Source: Tenacibaculum todarodis (GTDB lineage: Bacteria; Bacteroidota; Bacteroidia; Flavobacteriales; Flavobacteriaceae). From it: a stretch of DNA of 64,000 bases. The notes under the pieces were generated by a model, which searched no databases, was not told where the DNA came from, and saw only the letters and a list, made by a program, of their open reading frames with translations. The stretch lies in the NCBI RefSeq assembly GCF_001889045.1, contig NZ_CP018155.1, forward strand, positions 615,001 to 679,000. The letters run 5' to 3'. The position numbers and the translations under genes are program-made. Below, one piece after another: positions 33,164-42,358 of the stretch. Numbering within the stretch: position 1 is the stretch's first letter; the number at the start of each line of letters is the position of its first letter.

Positions 33164-33550
33164 ATGACTGATAATATCAATAACTGGCACAAAGCTATTA
33201 TAAGTGGAGATTTAACTTTGTTAGACGCAATTTTAGATGAATCTGTAGTTTTTCATTCTCCAATATTACACAAACCTCAAGTTGGAAAAAAACTTGCATT
33301 TATGTATTTATCTGCGGCTTATAAGGTTTTATTAAATGATAGTTTTAAATACGTAAAAGAAACATCAAATGAAACTCAAGCAATTTTAGAATTTGAAACA
33401 GAAATTGATGGATTTTACATAAATGGAGTTGATATAATTACTTTTAATGCTGAAGGAAAAATAATCGATTTTAAAGTAATGTTACGCCCGTTAAAAGCTA
33501 TTGAATTAGTTGGAGGTAAAATGATGGAAATGTTACAGAAATTAGGTTAA
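33164..33550 (+). CDS. NTF2/SnoaL-like small protein
   Basis: A 128-residue cone-shaped alpha+beta barrel candidate: NNWHKAIISGDLTLLDAILDESVVFHSPI at the start, then ILEFETEIDGFYINGVDIITFN and KVMLRPLKAIELVGGKM. Such proteins bind small hydrophobic ligands; the activity is unknown. It is probably the last gene of the tsaC-like/cca operon, and a REP palindrome follows. Confidence 0.8.
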   Translation: MTDNINNWHKAIISGDLTLLDAILDESVVFHSPILHKPQVGKKLAFMYLSAAYKVLLNDSFKYVKETSNETQAILEFETEIDGFYINGVDIITFNAEGKIIDFKVMLRPLKAIELVGGKMMEMLQKLG

Positions 33551-33562
33551 ATATTTTAATCC

Positions 33563-33587
33563 TGTCATTCCTGCGAAAGCAGGAATC
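33563..33587. repeat. REP-like palindrome, locus 2 (single unit)
   Basis: One TGTCATTCCTGCGAAAGCAG unit ending GGAATC, with the CCTGC/GCAGG hairpin. It lies between convergent genes and may act as a weak terminator. Confidence 0.85.
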
Positions 33588-33606
33588 TTGTTTATATAAA
33601 TACTTT

Positions 33607-35436
33607 TTATGCTAAAGATTGCATGTTTACTAACTTAAAGTATTCTCCTTTTTTAGTTAGTAATTCTTCATGTTTTCCTTGTTCTACAATAGTTCCTTTT
33701 TTCATAACTATTATATTATCGGCTTTTTGAATGGTAGAAAGTCTGTGCGCAATAACTAAAGACGTTCTGTTCTCCATCATCTTTTCTAAAGCAACTTGTA
33801 CCAATTGTTCACTTTCTGTATCTAAAGCAGAGGTTGCTTCATCTAAAATCATAATTGGCGGATTCTTTAAAACTGCTCTAGCTATAGATAAACGTTGTTT
33901 TTGTCCGCCAGAAAGCATGTTTCCGCTATCACCAATGTTAGTGCTGTATTGTTGTGGTAAGTCTTTAATAAACTCGTGAGCGTTAGCAATTTCAGAAGCT
34001 TTTTGTATGTCTGAAAGCGTTGCATTTTCTGTTCCTAACTTTATATTATTTTCAACCGAATCATTAAATAAAATAGATTCTTGCGTTACAATTCCCATTA
34101 AATCTCTCAATGCTTTCTTTGAAATATTTTTGATGTTAATATCATCAATTAAAATTTCACCTTTATTTACATCGTAAAAACGCGTAATTAAATTTGCCAG
34201 TGTAGATTTTCCACTTCCAGATTGCCCAACCAAAGCAACAGTTTTGCCTTTAGGAATTGTTAAAGAAAAGTCTTTTAAAACATATTCATCTTTATATTTA
34301 AAAGAGATGTTCTTAAATTCAATTTTAGCATTGAAAGTATCTTTTGGTATTGGATTACTAGGTTCAGTTATACTGTTTTCGGTATTTAAAACATCCATAA
34401 TTCGTTCTGCAGAAGCATCTCCTTTTTGAATGTTGGAATATGTTGTAGCTATTGCCTTTACAGGGTTTAAGACTAAGTAAAACAAACCAATATAGCCAAA
34501 GAACTCTTGAGGTTTCATGTCGCTGTTATCACCTAGCACTAATTTTCCACCATAAAACAGAATTGCAATAATTGTGGTAACTCCTAAGAATTCACTCATT
34601 GGAGAGGCTAATGTTTTTCGCTGAATAACCTTTGTCATCAGATTACTGTATTTCTTTGTTGAGTCGTTAAATTTTGATGCTATTCTTTTTTCAGCATTAA
34701 ACCCTTTTATCACTCTTAAACCTGTTAAAGTTTCTTCAATAAAGGATAAGAAATTACCCGTTTCTTGTTGTGCTAATAATGAGTTTGCTTTTAATTTTTT
34801 ACTAATTGATGAAATAATTAATCCAGAAACTGGCAATAAAATAAAGACAAATAAGGTAAGTTTAACACTTATAGCAAACATAGAAATAAGTGTAAAAACG
34901 ATAGTTAAAGGTTCTCTAACAATAGTTTCTAACGATGTTAAAAAGGTAGTTTCAACTTCTTTAACATCTGCCGTTAAACGTGCAATTGTATCTCCTTTTT
35001 TCTTTTCTGAAAAGTAAGCAATTGGTAACTCTAATATTTTATTGTATAATTTATCTCTAATGTCTTTTACAACACCATTTCTTAAGTACGCCAATACATA
35101 AGAAGCAAGATATCTAAACAGGTTTTTAAAGAAAAATAAACTAAATGAAAGGATGCAGATAAATAACAATGCTTTATCGATGCCTCCTTTTTCTAACATG
35201 TCTGTAACGGAATAGTTTATAGTGCCTTGTACATAATCATAAATACTTCCAATTCCTTCATAAACAGGCTTGTTATATACTTTTTCTTCTTTTCCGAATA
35301 AGATACCTAAAACAGGAATAAATCCAAGAACAGATAAAACATTAAAAATGGCATATAAAATATTGAAAAATACATTTAACCATGCAAATTTTTGATATGG
35401 TTTTGCAAATTTTAGAATGTCTTTAAAATAGTTCAT
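33607..35436 (-). CDS. MsbA-like ABC exporter (permease-ATPase fusion)
   Basis: A 609-residue half-transporter. Six transmembrane segments occupy about residues 20-320, then the ATPase with Walker A GQSGSGKS (about 400), signature LSGGQKQR, Walker B PIMILDEATSALD and H-loop IAHRLST. The family exports lipids or drugs; in this class an MsbA-like lipid flippase is common, but the substrate is not shown. It starts directly after the hexomutase stop (no gap), so the two genes are coupled. Confidence 0.88.
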   Translation of the reverse strand: MNYFKDILKFAKPYQKFAWLNVFFNILYAIFNVLSVLGFIPVLGILFGKEEKVYNKPVYEGIGSIYDYVQGTINYSVTDMLEKGGIDKALLFICILSFSLFFFKNLFRYLASYVLAYLRNGVVKDIRDKLYNKILELPIAYFSEKKKGDTIARLTADVKEVETTFLTSLETIVREPLTIVFTLISMFAISVKLTLFVFILLPVSGLIISSISKKLKANSLLAQQETGNFLSFIEETLTGLRVIKGFNAEKRIASKFNDSTKKYSNLMTKVIQRKTLASPMSEFLGVTTIIAILFYGGKLVLGDNSDMKPQEFFGYIGLFYLVLNPVKAIATTYSNIQKGDASAERIMDVLNTENSITEPSNPIPKDTFNAKIEFKNISFKYKDEYVLKDFSLTIPKGKTVALVGQSGSGKSTLANLITRFYDVNKGEILIDDINIKNISKKALRDLMGIVTQESILFNDSVENNIKLGTENATLSDIQKASEIANAHEFIKDLPQQYSTNIGDSGNMLSGGQKQRLSIARAVLKNPPIMILDEATSALDTESEQLVQVALEKMMENRTSLVIAHRLSTIQKADNIIVMKKGTIVEQGKHEELLTKKGEYFKLVNMQSLA

Positions 35437-37146
35437 TTATATACCTAATTGTTTTTCAATTCTTTTAATTTTTAAATCTAAATCAAACTCTACTGATGCG
35501 GCATTATTTGTAGTGTTTAAATTTGAATTGACACTAAAATAAAACTTTATTTTAGGCTCTGTTCCACTAGGTCTACAAGCAACTCTTGTTCCATTTACGG
35601 TTTCGTAAATTAAAACATTTGAAGCCGGAATGTCAATTGTAATTTCTTCTCCGGTAAGTAAGTTTTTCTTTATAGAAGATTGGTAATCGTATATAAATTG
35701 TACTTTTTCCCCATCAATTTCTGATAACGGTTTACTACGTAAATCAATCATCATTTGTTTTATTTCTTTGGCACCGTTCATGCCTTTTTTAACTAAAGAA
35801 ACTAAATGCTCTTTGTAAAAATTATGGCGTGTATATAGTTCTAATAATTCTTTATATAAATAACTGCCTTTTTCTTTTGCGCTTGTTGCCATTTCACAAG
35901 CAAGTAGGGCAGCAGTTACAGCATCTTTATCTCTTACAAAATCGCCAACCATGTAGCCAAAACTTTCTTCTCCACCACCAATAAAATCTAGTTCAGGAAA
36001 ATCTTTTATCATTTTAGCAATCCATTTAAATCCAGTTAAACCAATTTTGGTTTCTACACCGTAGCTTTCAGCAATTTCACTAACTAAAGGAGTAGAAACT
36101 ATGGTAGAACCAATAAATTGTTTCCCGTTTAGTTTTCCTTGTTTTTTCCAGTTTTGTAATAAGAAATCATTCATTAAACACATGGTTTGATTTCCGTTAA
36201 GCAATTTCATGCTTCCTTCAGTATCTCTAACAGCAATACCAATTCTGTCTGAATCTGGATCGGTTCCTAAAACAATGTCAGCGCCAATTTTATTAGCTAA
36301 ATCTACCGCCATTTTTAAAGCTTCGGGTTCTTCTGGATTTGGCGATTTTACTGTAGGGAAATCTCCATCAGGAATTGCTTGTTCTTCAACAATATGTAAA
36401 TCTGTATAACCAGCACGTTTTAAAACTTCTGGAATTAGTTTAATAGCTGTACCATGTAAAGAAGTAAAAACAATTTTTAAATCATCACGCTTTTTAAGGT
36501 CAAAGGTTCCGTTTTTTATAGAGGCTTTCCAAAAAGCGTCATCAACTTCTGCCCCAATTGTAGTAATTAATTTTGTATTTGTATTAAAGTTAATATCCGT
36601 AAATTTTAGAGAGTTTACTTCATCAATAATACCTTTATCTTCTGGAGGAACAATTTGTCCGCCATCTGCCCAATATACTTTGTAACCATTATATTCTGGC
36701 GGATTATGAGATGCTGTTAATACAATACCTGCATGGCAATCTAAAAGATTTACAGCAAAAGATAATTCTGGTGTTGGTCGTAAATCTTCAAAAACATAAA
36801 CGTATATGTTATTTGCAGATAAAATACCTGCTACAACTTCAGATAACCACTTACTATCATGTCTACAGTCATAACCAATTGCTACTTTTATTTTTGTGTT
36901 CGGGTAACTTTTAAGTAAATAATTACTTAAACCTTGTGTTGCTTTACCTAAAGTGTACTTGTTAATTCTATTGGTACCTGCACCTACAATACCGCGCATT
37001 CCTCCAGTTCCAAATTCTAGATTTTTATAAAATCTATCGGATAAATCAGGAGAATTTGTTGTTATTAAATGTTGAATCTCTTTTTGAGTTTCAATGTCAA
37101 AGTCTTTTGAAAGCCATTGCTTGGCATTGTCTAAAATTTCTTTCAT
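35437..37146 (-). CDS. Phosphohexomutase (phosphoglucomutase/phosphomannomutase)
   Basis: A 569-residue alpha-D-phosphohexomutase. The phosphoserine loop is TASHNPPEYNGYKVYW (about 143-158), the metal loop DPDSDRIGIA (about 295), the sugar loop GGGEESFGYM and the phosphate-binding CRPSGTEPKIKFY near the C-terminus. It interconverts glucose/mannose 1- and 6-phosphates. It belongs to the usual flavobacterial run DUF4199 - glycosyltransferase - hexomutase - ABC exporter, all on this strand. Confidence 0.93.
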   Translation of the reverse strand: MKEILDNAKQWLSKDFDIETQKEIQHLITTNSPDLSDRFYKNLEFGTGGMRGIVGAGTNRINKYTLGKATQGLSNYLLKSYPNTKIKVAIGYDCRHDSKWLSEVVAGILSANNIYVYVFEDLRPTPELSFAVNLLDCHAGIVLTASHNPPEYNGYKVYWADGGQIVPPEDKGIIDEVNSLKFTDINFNTNTKLITTIGAEVDDAFWKASIKNGTFDLKKRDDLKIVFTSLHGTAIKLIPEVLKRAGYTDLHIVEEQAIPDGDFPTVKSPNPEEPEALKMAVDLANKIGADIVLGTDPDSDRIGIAVRDTEGSMKLLNGNQTMCLMNDFLLQNWKKQGKLNGKQFIGSTIVSTPLVSEIAESYGVETKIGLTGFKWIAKMIKDFPELDFIGGGEESFGYMVGDFVRDKDAVTAALLACEMATSAKEKGSYLYKELLELYTRHNFYKEHLVSLVKKGMNGAKEIKQMMIDLRSKPLSEIDGEKVQFIYDYQSSIKKNLLTGEEITIDIPASNVLIYETVNGTRVACRPSGTEPKIKFYFSVNSNLNTTNNAASVEFDLDLKIKRIEKQLGI

Positions 37147-37178
37147 AAAATAAGAATATGTTTAGCTAAGTTACGGAT

Positions 37179-38135
37179 TTAGAAATTGAGTTTTTCTTTA
37201 ATGGAATAATGCTTTTCTTGTGGGTTAGATTTAATTATTATTTCTGCTAAAAAGCCAGCAAGAAATAATAAGGTACCTAAAATCATTGTGGTTAACGCAA
37301 TATAAAACCAAGGGTTGTTGGTTACAAGTATAGTTTTTAAACCTTGAGATAGTTTGTATAATTTATTTGCGCCAATATAAAAAGCTGAGAAAAACCCAAA
37401 AAGAAACATTAACGTTCCCCAAAGCCCAAAGAAGTGCATTGGTCTTTTACCGAACTTAGATAAAAATGAAATGGTAATTAAGTCTAAAAAACCATTTATA
37501 AAACGATTCATTCCAAATTTAGTTTCTCCGTATTTACGTGCTTGATGTTGCACAACTTTCTCTCCAATCTTATTAAAACCTTCGTTTTTAGCTAAAACCG
37601 GAATATAACGATGCATTTCTCCGCTAACCTTCACAGCTTTTACTACATCGCTTTTATAAGCTTTTAATCCGCAGTTAAAATCGTTTAATTTTATTCCTGA
37701 AGTTTTTCTAGCGGCAGCATTAAATAATTTAGAAGGTATGTTTTTAGCAAAAACACTGTCGTATCGTTTCTTTTTCCAACCAGAAACTAAATCATAATTA
37801 TCATCAATAATCATGTTGTACAATTCAGGAATTTCATCAGGACTATCTTGTAGATCAGCGTCCATGGTAATAACAACGCGTCCTTTAGTAAGGTTAAAAC
37901 CTGCATCTAAAGCCTGACTTTTTCCGTAGTTTCTTTGAAAACGAATTCCTTTTACGGATGAATTTTTAGAAGAAAGTTCTTCTATTACATTCCAAGAAGT
38001 GTCGGTGCTTCCGTCATCAATAAAAATAATTTCATATAAATAACGATTGGATTGCATAACTTTTGCAATCCAATCGTGTAATTCTTGTAGAGATTCTTCT
38101 TCGTTAAGAAGTGGTATTACTACCGATATATCCAT
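37179..38135 (-). CDS. Membrane-anchored family 2 glycosyltransferase (DPM1/GtrB-like)
   Basis: A 318-residue GT2 enzyme. The catalytic domain has DISVVIPLLNEEESL, IFIDDGSTDTSW and TMDADLQDSPDEIPEL (DxD). Two C-terminal transmembrane segments (about 235-260 and 270-300) anchor it. These enzymes load a sugar on a polyprenyl phosphate for later transfer outside the membrane. Neighbours are the hexomutase and DUF4199 genes. Confidence 0.9.
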   Translation of the reverse strand: MDISVVIPLLNEEESLQELHDWIAKVMQSNRYLYEIIFIDDGSTDTSWNVIEELSSKNSSVKGIRFQRNYGKSQALDAGFNLTKGRVVITMDADLQDSPDEIPELYNMIIDDNYDLVSGWKKKRYDSVFAKNIPSKLFNAAARKTSGIKLNDFNCGLKAYKSDVVKAVKVSGEMHRYIPVLAKNEGFNKIGEKVVQHQARKYGETKFGMNRFINGFLDLITISFLSKFGKRPMHFFGLWGTLMFLFGFFSAFYIGANKLYKLSQGLKTILVTNNPWFYIALTTMILGTLLFLAGFLAEIIIKSNPQEKHYSIKEKLNF

Positions 38136-38224
38136 ATTGTTTTGTTACAAAGTTTAAAGTTGTAAAGTTACAAAGTCTTTAATAGAACTTAGAATTTTTT
38201 ACTTTAAAAAATGTTAAACCATTA

Positions 38225-38743
38225 TTAATATTGATCTTCTTCTGTTTTTTTCATGATTGCACCAGCAATTGCAGAAATTACAAAACCTATAAAGGCTGAG
38301 AATAATAATCCCATTGCAGCACCAAAAAACGGATTTGTATCTCTTTGTTTTTCTAATTGAGTATCAATTAAATCTTGATCCATTCCCCAGTTTTCCATTG
38401 CAACTCTAGCAGCTTCTAACTTTTGTTCAATTAATTCTGGTGCAATAAAATTTTCTAATACATATTGAAAAATAATAGTTAAAAGTCCCCATAATAATGC
38501 TATACCAACACCAACTTTAACTGCTTGTCCCCAAGACATAAAGCCACCGTTTGTATCTTTAAATTTCTTAATTCCTAAAACAATAAGTACAATTGGAATA
38601 ATAAAACTTAGTGCTGTCATTGGTATTCCAGGGTTTGCAGTTTTACCCATTGCGTATAAAACTAATGCTATTAAAACACTTACACCTCCTGTTAATAGAC
38701 CATAGTTTAAAATTACACTTTTACTATTTGCTTGATTTTCCAT
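38225..38743 (-). CDS. DUF4199 integral membrane protein
   Basis: A 172-residue protein with four hydrophobic segments (about 10-30, 40-60, 75-100, 140-165) and a charged loop (APELIEQKLEAARVAMENWG). Motif GGFMSWGQAVKVGVGIAL is typical of DUF4199. Function unknown; it goes with the glycosyltransferase gene in this family of bacteria. Confidence 0.85.
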   Translation of the reverse strand: MENQANSKSVILNYGLLTGGVSVLIALVLYAMGKTANPGIPMTALSFIIPIVLIVLGIKKFKDTNGGFMSWGQAVKVGVGIALLWGLLTIIFQYVLENFIAPELIEQKLEAARVAMENWGMDQDLIDTQLEKQRDTNPFFGAAMGLLFSAFIGFVISAIAGAIMKKTEEDQY

Positions 38744-38887
38744 TGTTATAAATTTAGTTTAGTTAATTACAAATATATTTAATTAGTTAATATGTTATTG
38801 GAATTATTTTTAGAGGAATAAATGCAATAACAATTAATTAGTATTCAATAAGTTAAAAATGTTACATAAAAATTGCTTTTTTTTTGC

Positions 38888-38917
38888 TTGATAAATAAAA
38901 AATAGATTGTAAATTTG
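38888..38917 (+). promoter_or_regulatory. Promoter of the SRP RNA gene
   Basis: TTG at 38888-38890, 19 bases, TAAATTTG at 38910-38917: an exact match to the Bacteroidota promoter in sequence and spacing. Transcription should begin near 38921, the first base of the RNA. Confidence 0.8.
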
Positions 38918-38920
38918 CCT

Positions 38921-39015
38921 CGGCAAGTTCTACACAACTAGCTCCCTTTGAATCCTCCAGGGCGGGAACGCAGCAAAGGTATTAGGTTGTAGCAGTGTGA
39001 TGTAGGTAGCTTGCC
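38921..39015 (+). ncRNA. ffs: Signal recognition particle RNA (small, 4.5S type)
   Basis: About 95 bases folding end to end: GGCAAG (38922-38927) pairs with CTTGCC (39010-39015), then CTACA(C)AAC with the GTTGTAG/GATGTAG side. The apical part around AGGGCGGGAACGCAGCAAAG is the conserved SRP core (domain IV). A T-run follows directly. It is the only RNA gene recognised apart from the IS RNA. Confidence 0.9.
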
Positions 39016-39105
39016 ATTTTTTGTGCCTTATATTTAGGTAAATACTTCATACTTTTTTGCTTCTAAAACTCATTAACAAGAATTGCAATCTATTTTTAAA
39101 GTAAT

Positions 39106-40008
39106 CTAATTACTCTTTCTAGGATGGTATTTATTAACAACATCTGCTAAGTAACTTTTATCTAAATGTACATAAATCTCAGTTGTAGTAATACTTTCGT
39201 GCCCCAATATTTGTTGTACAGCGCGTAAATCTGCGCCACCTTTTAATAATTCAGTTGCAAAAGAATGGCGTAAAGTATGCGGACTTATTTTCTTTTCAAC
39301 ATTAGCTTTAAGGGCTAATTCTTTTAAAATCATAAAAATCATTTGTCTAGATAATCGTTTTCCTCTTCTGTTTAGAAAAACAATATCTTCTTCGTTTTTT
39401 GAGGGTGTTATGTGGTTTCTGATATAAGAAATGTAGTTTAAAATATATTTTTGTGTTGATTGATGTATGGGAACAAAACGAAACTTGTTTCCTTTTCCAA
39501 GTACTTTTATAAAACCTTCTTCAAAAAACAAGTCAGAAATCTGTAAGTTTATAACTTCAGAAACACGTAAACCACAGCTGTAAATAGTTTCTAGTATTGC
39601 ACGATTTCTTTCTCCTTGCGGATGACTTAAATCTATGGCGCTTAATATTTCATCTATTTCTTCATGAGATAAAGTGTCAGGTAGCTTTCTTCCAATTTTT
39701 GGAGTTTCTAATAAATCAGTCGGATTATCTTTTCTATAATCTTCAAAAATTAAATAATCAAAAAAACTGCGTAAGCCAGATATAATACGAGCTTGACTCC
39801 TAGGATTTAATTTTTTAGCAATTTGATAAATAAATTCTTGTATAAGATGACTGTCAATTGTAGTAGGAGATATGTGTGTTTCTTTTTCATTTAAAAAAGA
39901 TACTAACTTAGTTATATCTCTTTCATAATTTTCAACAGAGTTTTTAGAAAGTCCTCTTTCTATTTTTAAATATAATTGATAATCTTTTATAGCGTTTTTC
40001 CAATTCAT
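39106..40008 (-). CDS. xerD: Tyrosine recombinase XerD-type
   Basis: A 300-residue site-specific recombinase. The N-terminal core-binding domain (YQLYLKIERGLSKNSVENYERD) is followed by the catalytic domain with SCGLRVSE (first Arg), HTLRHSFATELLKGG (His-x-x-Arg) and ILGHESITTTEIYVH (His/Trp position and the tyrosine nucleophile). As it is alone in the core genome beside the SRP RNA, it is most likely the dif chromosome-dimer resolvase, not an integrase. Confidence 0.9.
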   Translation of the reverse strand: MNWKNAIKDYQLYLKIERGLSKNSVENYERDITKLVSFLNEKETHISPTTIDSHLIQEFIYQIAKKLNPRSQARIISGLRSFFDYLIFEDYRKDNPTDLLETPKIGRKLPDTLSHEEIDEILSAIDLSHPQGERNRAILETIYSCGLRVSEVINLQISDLFFEEGFIKVLGKGNKFRFVPIHQSTQKYILNYISYIRNHITPSKNEEDIVFLNRRGKRLSRQMIFMILKELALKANVEKKISPHTLRHSFATELLKGGADLRAVQQILGHESITTTEIYVHLDKSYLADVVNKYHPRKSN

Positions 40009-40016
40009 TATAATAA

Positions 40017-40024
40017 CAAAATTA
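40017..40024 (-). promoter_or_regulatory. -7 promoter element of xerD
   Basis: TAATTTTG on the minus strand, 8 bases before the ATG, so a near-leaderless transcript is predicted. Confidence 0.45.
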
Positions 40025-40118
40025 ACTATAAAATAGTTTCTTTAGTTAATTTTAATAGAAAAACATGCTTTATTAACACCAAATGTTGATAAAGTTGTTA
40101 ACAACTATGGTTTTTTTG

Positions 40119-40150
40119 TTGATAAGTGTGAGTAATTGTTTTTAATTTAG
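40119..40150 (+). promoter_or_regulatory. Possible promoter of the first beta-barrel gene
   Basis: TTG at 40119-40121, 21 bases, TAATTTAG at 40143-40150 (one mismatch to TAnnTTTG). Confidence 0.4.
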
Positions 40151-40180
40151 TCATGAATTTTTAACTAAAATTATATTATT

Positions 40181-40654
40181 ATGAAAAAATTATTATTAAG
40201 TATTGCTTTGGTTGCATTTGTATTTACAGCTACAGCACAAGACGGAAAATTTAACCTTGGTGTTAACTTAGGTTTGCCAACTGGAGATGTAAGTGATGCT
40301 TTTTCTTTTGCAGGAAGTGTTGAGGCAAATTATTTATTTGAAGTATCTGATCAATTTCAAGTCGGGCCATCTGCATCATATTCTCACTTTTTTGGAGAAG
40401 AAGGTTTTGGAGATATTAGTTTTTTACCATTAGCTGCGGCTGCACGTTTTAATGCTTCAGAAGAGTTTACTTTAGGTGCTGATCTTGGGTACGCAGTAGG
40501 TATTAACACTGGTAATCAGGGAGGTTTTTATTATAGACCAATGGTTGGTTATAACTTAAACGATAAAGTTATGCTACAAATTTCTTATTCAGGTGTTAGT
40601 AATGATGGAGCAACAGCTTCAAGTATTGGATTAGGAGCAATGTTTGCATTATAA
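40181..40654 (+). CDS. Small outer-membrane beta-barrel protein (paralogue 1)
   Basis: A 157-residue protein with a signal peptide (MKKLLLSIALVAFVFTATAQ) and alternating beta strands, for example GVNLGLPTGDVSDAF, VEANYLFEVSDQFQVGPSASY and LGADLGYAVGI, ending in hydrophobic SIGLGAMFAL. It fits an eight-stranded OmpA/OmpW-like barrel. Followed by two paralogues, each with its own promoter and terminator. Confidence 0.82.
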   Translation: MKKLLLSIALVAFVFTATAQDGKFNLGVNLGLPTGDVSDAFSFAGSVEANYLFEVSDQFQVGPSASYSHFFGEEGFGDISFLPLAAAARFNASEEFTLGADLGYAVGINTGNQGGFYYRPMVGYNLNDKVMLQISYSGVSNDGATASSIGLGAMFAL

Positions 40655-40674
40655 TATTTAAACAAAACATTTTT

Positions 40675-40704
40675 AAAGGGAAGCAATATTTGCTTCCTTT
40701 TTTT
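40675..40704 (+). terminator. Terminator after beta-barrel gene 1
   Basis: GGAAGCAA/TTGCTTCC stem, TAT loop, T-run. Confidence 0.85.
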
Positions 40705-40737
40705 ATGATTAAAATTTTCTGAATTCAAAAAGTAAAT

Positions 40738-40745
40738 TATATTTG
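40738..40745 (+). promoter_or_regulatory. -7 element of beta-barrel gene 2
   Basis: TATATTTG, 25 bases before the ATG. Confidence 0.5.
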
Positions 40746-40770
40746 TGTCTAAAATTATAAATAAATTATT

Positions 40771-41283
40771 ATGAAAAAATTATTATTAAGTATTGCTATG
40801 TTTACGTTTGCTTTAACAGTAAGTGCACAAGATTATGGAGTTATTGGAGGTTTTAATAACACAATAGCAAAAGCAAGTGGAGGAGGAATAACTGCTTCCG
40901 ATGGGATTTCTGGCTTATTTGTAGGCTTTTTTGGAGATTTTGAGGTTTCTGAAAAATTTAACATTCAACCAGAGGTTCATTATATAGCTGTTTTTAGAGA
41001 TGGAGATTCAGGAAATGCAATTGCGCTTCCAGTTTTAGCAAAATATTATGTTTCGGAACAATTTTCTGTGCAAGCAGGGCCAATGATTGATGTTATTTTA
41101 GATGAAGCACCTGATGGTTTTAATACTTTTGGATTTGGTATTGCAGGAGGTGTCGGATACGATTTTGATGATCATTTTATGGCAACAGCTAGATATTCTT
41201 TTGGATTAAGTAATAGAGTAGAAATAGCCAATGTAACTACAGGTTACGACTATTTTCAAGTTGGATTAGGATATAAGTTCTAA
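40771..41283 (+). CDS. Small outer-membrane beta-barrel protein (paralogue 2)
   Basis: A 170-residue barrel with a signal peptide almost identical to that of the first gene (MKKLLLSIAMFTFALTVSAQ) and strands such as NIQPEVHYIAVF, VQAGPMIDVIL and MATARYSFGLS, ending FQVGLGYKF with a terminal aromatic residue as outer-membrane barrels have. It is more diverged from paralogues 1 and 3 than they are from each other. Confidence 0.82.
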   Translation: MKKLLLSIAMFTFALTVSAQDYGVIGGFNNTIAKASGGGITASDGISGLFVGFFGDFEVSEKFNIQPEVHYIAVFRDGDSGNAIALPVLAKYYVSEQFSVQAGPMIDVILDEAPDGFNTFGFGIAGGVGYDFDDHFMATARYSFGLSNRVEIANVTTGYDYFQVGLGYKF

Positions 41284-41306
41284 AAAAAAAAGATATATTA
41301 TAATAG

Positions 41307-41337
41307 AAGGGGAGGTAATATTGACTCCCTTTTTTTA
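41307..41337 (+). terminator. Terminator after beta-barrel gene 2
   Basis: AAGGGGAG / CTCCCTTT stem (with one imperfect pair) followed by a T-run. Confidence 0.6.
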
Positions 41338-41359
41338 TCCGTTTTATTTAACTATTTTA

Positions 41360-41367
41360 TATATTTG
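41360..41367 (+). promoter_or_regulatory. -7 element of beta-barrel gene 3
   Basis: TATATTTG, 25 bases before the ATG at 41393; same spacing as for gene 2. It argues against the upstream in-frame ATG at 41321, which lies in the preceding terminator. Confidence 0.55.
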
Positions 41368-41392
41368 TTTAAAATTTCAAAACAAAAAAATC

Positions 41393-41881
41393 ATGAAGAA
41401 ATTATTATTTTTAATGACAATTGTATTATCTTTAAATGCAACTGCACAATATAGTAGTATTGGTATCGGTATTAACGGAGGGTTACCAACAGGAAATTTA
41501 GAAGATAATTTCTCTGTAGCTTTTGGTCTAGATGCTAACTATTTGTATGAAATTACAGATCAAATTAGTATTGGAGGTGCAACAGGTTTGGTTTATTTTT
41601 CTGGAGAAGAAAATAATGGTATTGCTCCAGAAGATAAAATGTATATTCCTTTAGCGGGTTCTGTACGTTTTAGTAATGATAGTGATAGTTTTTTTATTGG
41701 AGGTGATGTTGGTTATGCAATAGGTTTATCTCCAAGTGGAGATGCTGGTGGTTTTTATTTTAAACCAATTTTAGGTTATAATATAAGTCAATCTATTAAT
41801 TTAAACCTTTTTTATACAGGTATAAAGAAAGAACAGCCAACATTTGCATATGTAGGTTTAGGTGTTATGATGAGGTTATAG
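41393..41881 (+). CDS. Small outer-membrane beta-barrel protein (paralogue 3)
   Basis: A 162-residue barrel from ATG at 41393 (MKKLLFLMTIVLSLNATAQ signal peptide). It repeats the plan of paralogue 1: GLPTGNLEDNFSVAFGLDANYLYEITDQ matches GLPTGDVSDAFSFAGSVEANYLFEVSDQ in almost every position, and GGDVGYAIGL/GGFYFKPILGYN matches LGADLGYAVGI/GGFYYRPMVGYN. The longer frame from 41321 is rejected for lack of a signal at its start. Confidence 0.85.
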   Translation: MKKLLFLMTIVLSLNATAQYSSIGIGINGGLPTGNLEDNFSVAFGLDANYLYEITDQISIGGATGLVYFSGEENNGIAPEDKMYIPLAGSVRFSNDSDSFFIGGDVGYAIGLSPSGDAGGFYFKPILGYNISQSINLNLFYTGIKKEQPTFAYVGLGVMMRL

Positions 41882-41903
41882 TTTTAAAAAATATTAAAAG
41901 TTT

Positions 41904-41932
41904 AGCGGAAGTTTTTTAACTTCCGTTTTTTA
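41904..41932 (+). terminator. Terminator after beta-barrel gene 3
   Basis: CGGAAGTT/AACTTCCG stem with TTTT loop and T-run. Confidence 0.85.
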
Positions 41933-41944
41933 TTTAAAACAATT

Positions 41945-42358
41945 ATGAAATTACTGATTTTAAACGGACCAAATTTAAACTTACTTGGTAAAAGAGAGCC
42001 AGGAATTTATGGAGATAATTCCTTTGAAGACTATTTAAAAACACTTCAAGAAAAATATAAAGAATTAACAATTGAGTATTTTCAATCTAATATAGAAGGA
42101 GAACTCATTGATAAACTTCACGAAGTAGGTTTTACTTTTGATGGAGTTATTTTAAATGCTGCAGCTTACACACATACTTCAGTAGGTATTGCAGATGCTA
42201 TAAAAGCAATTGAAACCCCAGTTATTGAAGTGCATATCTCAAATGTACATGCACGTGAAGAGTTTAGAAATAAAAGTTTTATTGCTCCAAATGTAAAAGG
42301 AATTATTACTGGTTTTGGTTTGCAGAGTTATGAGTTAGCATTACATAGTTTTTTTTAG
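41945..42358 (+). CDS. aroQ: 3-dehydroquinate dehydratase, type II
   Basis: A 137-residue enzyme of the shikimate pathway. LLILNGPNLNLLGKREPGIYG holds the active-site Tyr and Arg loop, ILNAAAYTHTSVGI the substrate-binding part and EVHISNVHAREEFR the catalytic His. The gene ends in a T8 run followed by TAG, and the reading frame of the truncated EamA permease already runs across its last 20 bases. Its C-terminus (ELALHSFF) may have been altered by the fusion event. Confidence 0.92.
   Translation: MKLLILNGPNLNLLGKREPGIYGDNSFEDYLKTLQEKYKELTIEYFQSNIEGELIDKLHEVGFTFDGVILNAAAYTHTSVGIADAIKAIETPVIEVHISNVHAREEFRNKSFIAPNVKGIITGFGLQSYELALHSFF

Noticed and set aside
39106..40008. Integrase of a genomic island at the SRP RNA gene
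   Set aside because: The recombinase is 300 residues with XerD-like motifs and lies among core genes; no direct repeat of the SRP RNA end or cargo region was seen.
41321..41392. N-terminal extension of the third beta-barrel gene
   Set aside because: It would begin in the preceding terminator and run across a TATATTTG promoter box; the signal peptide starts at ATG 41393.
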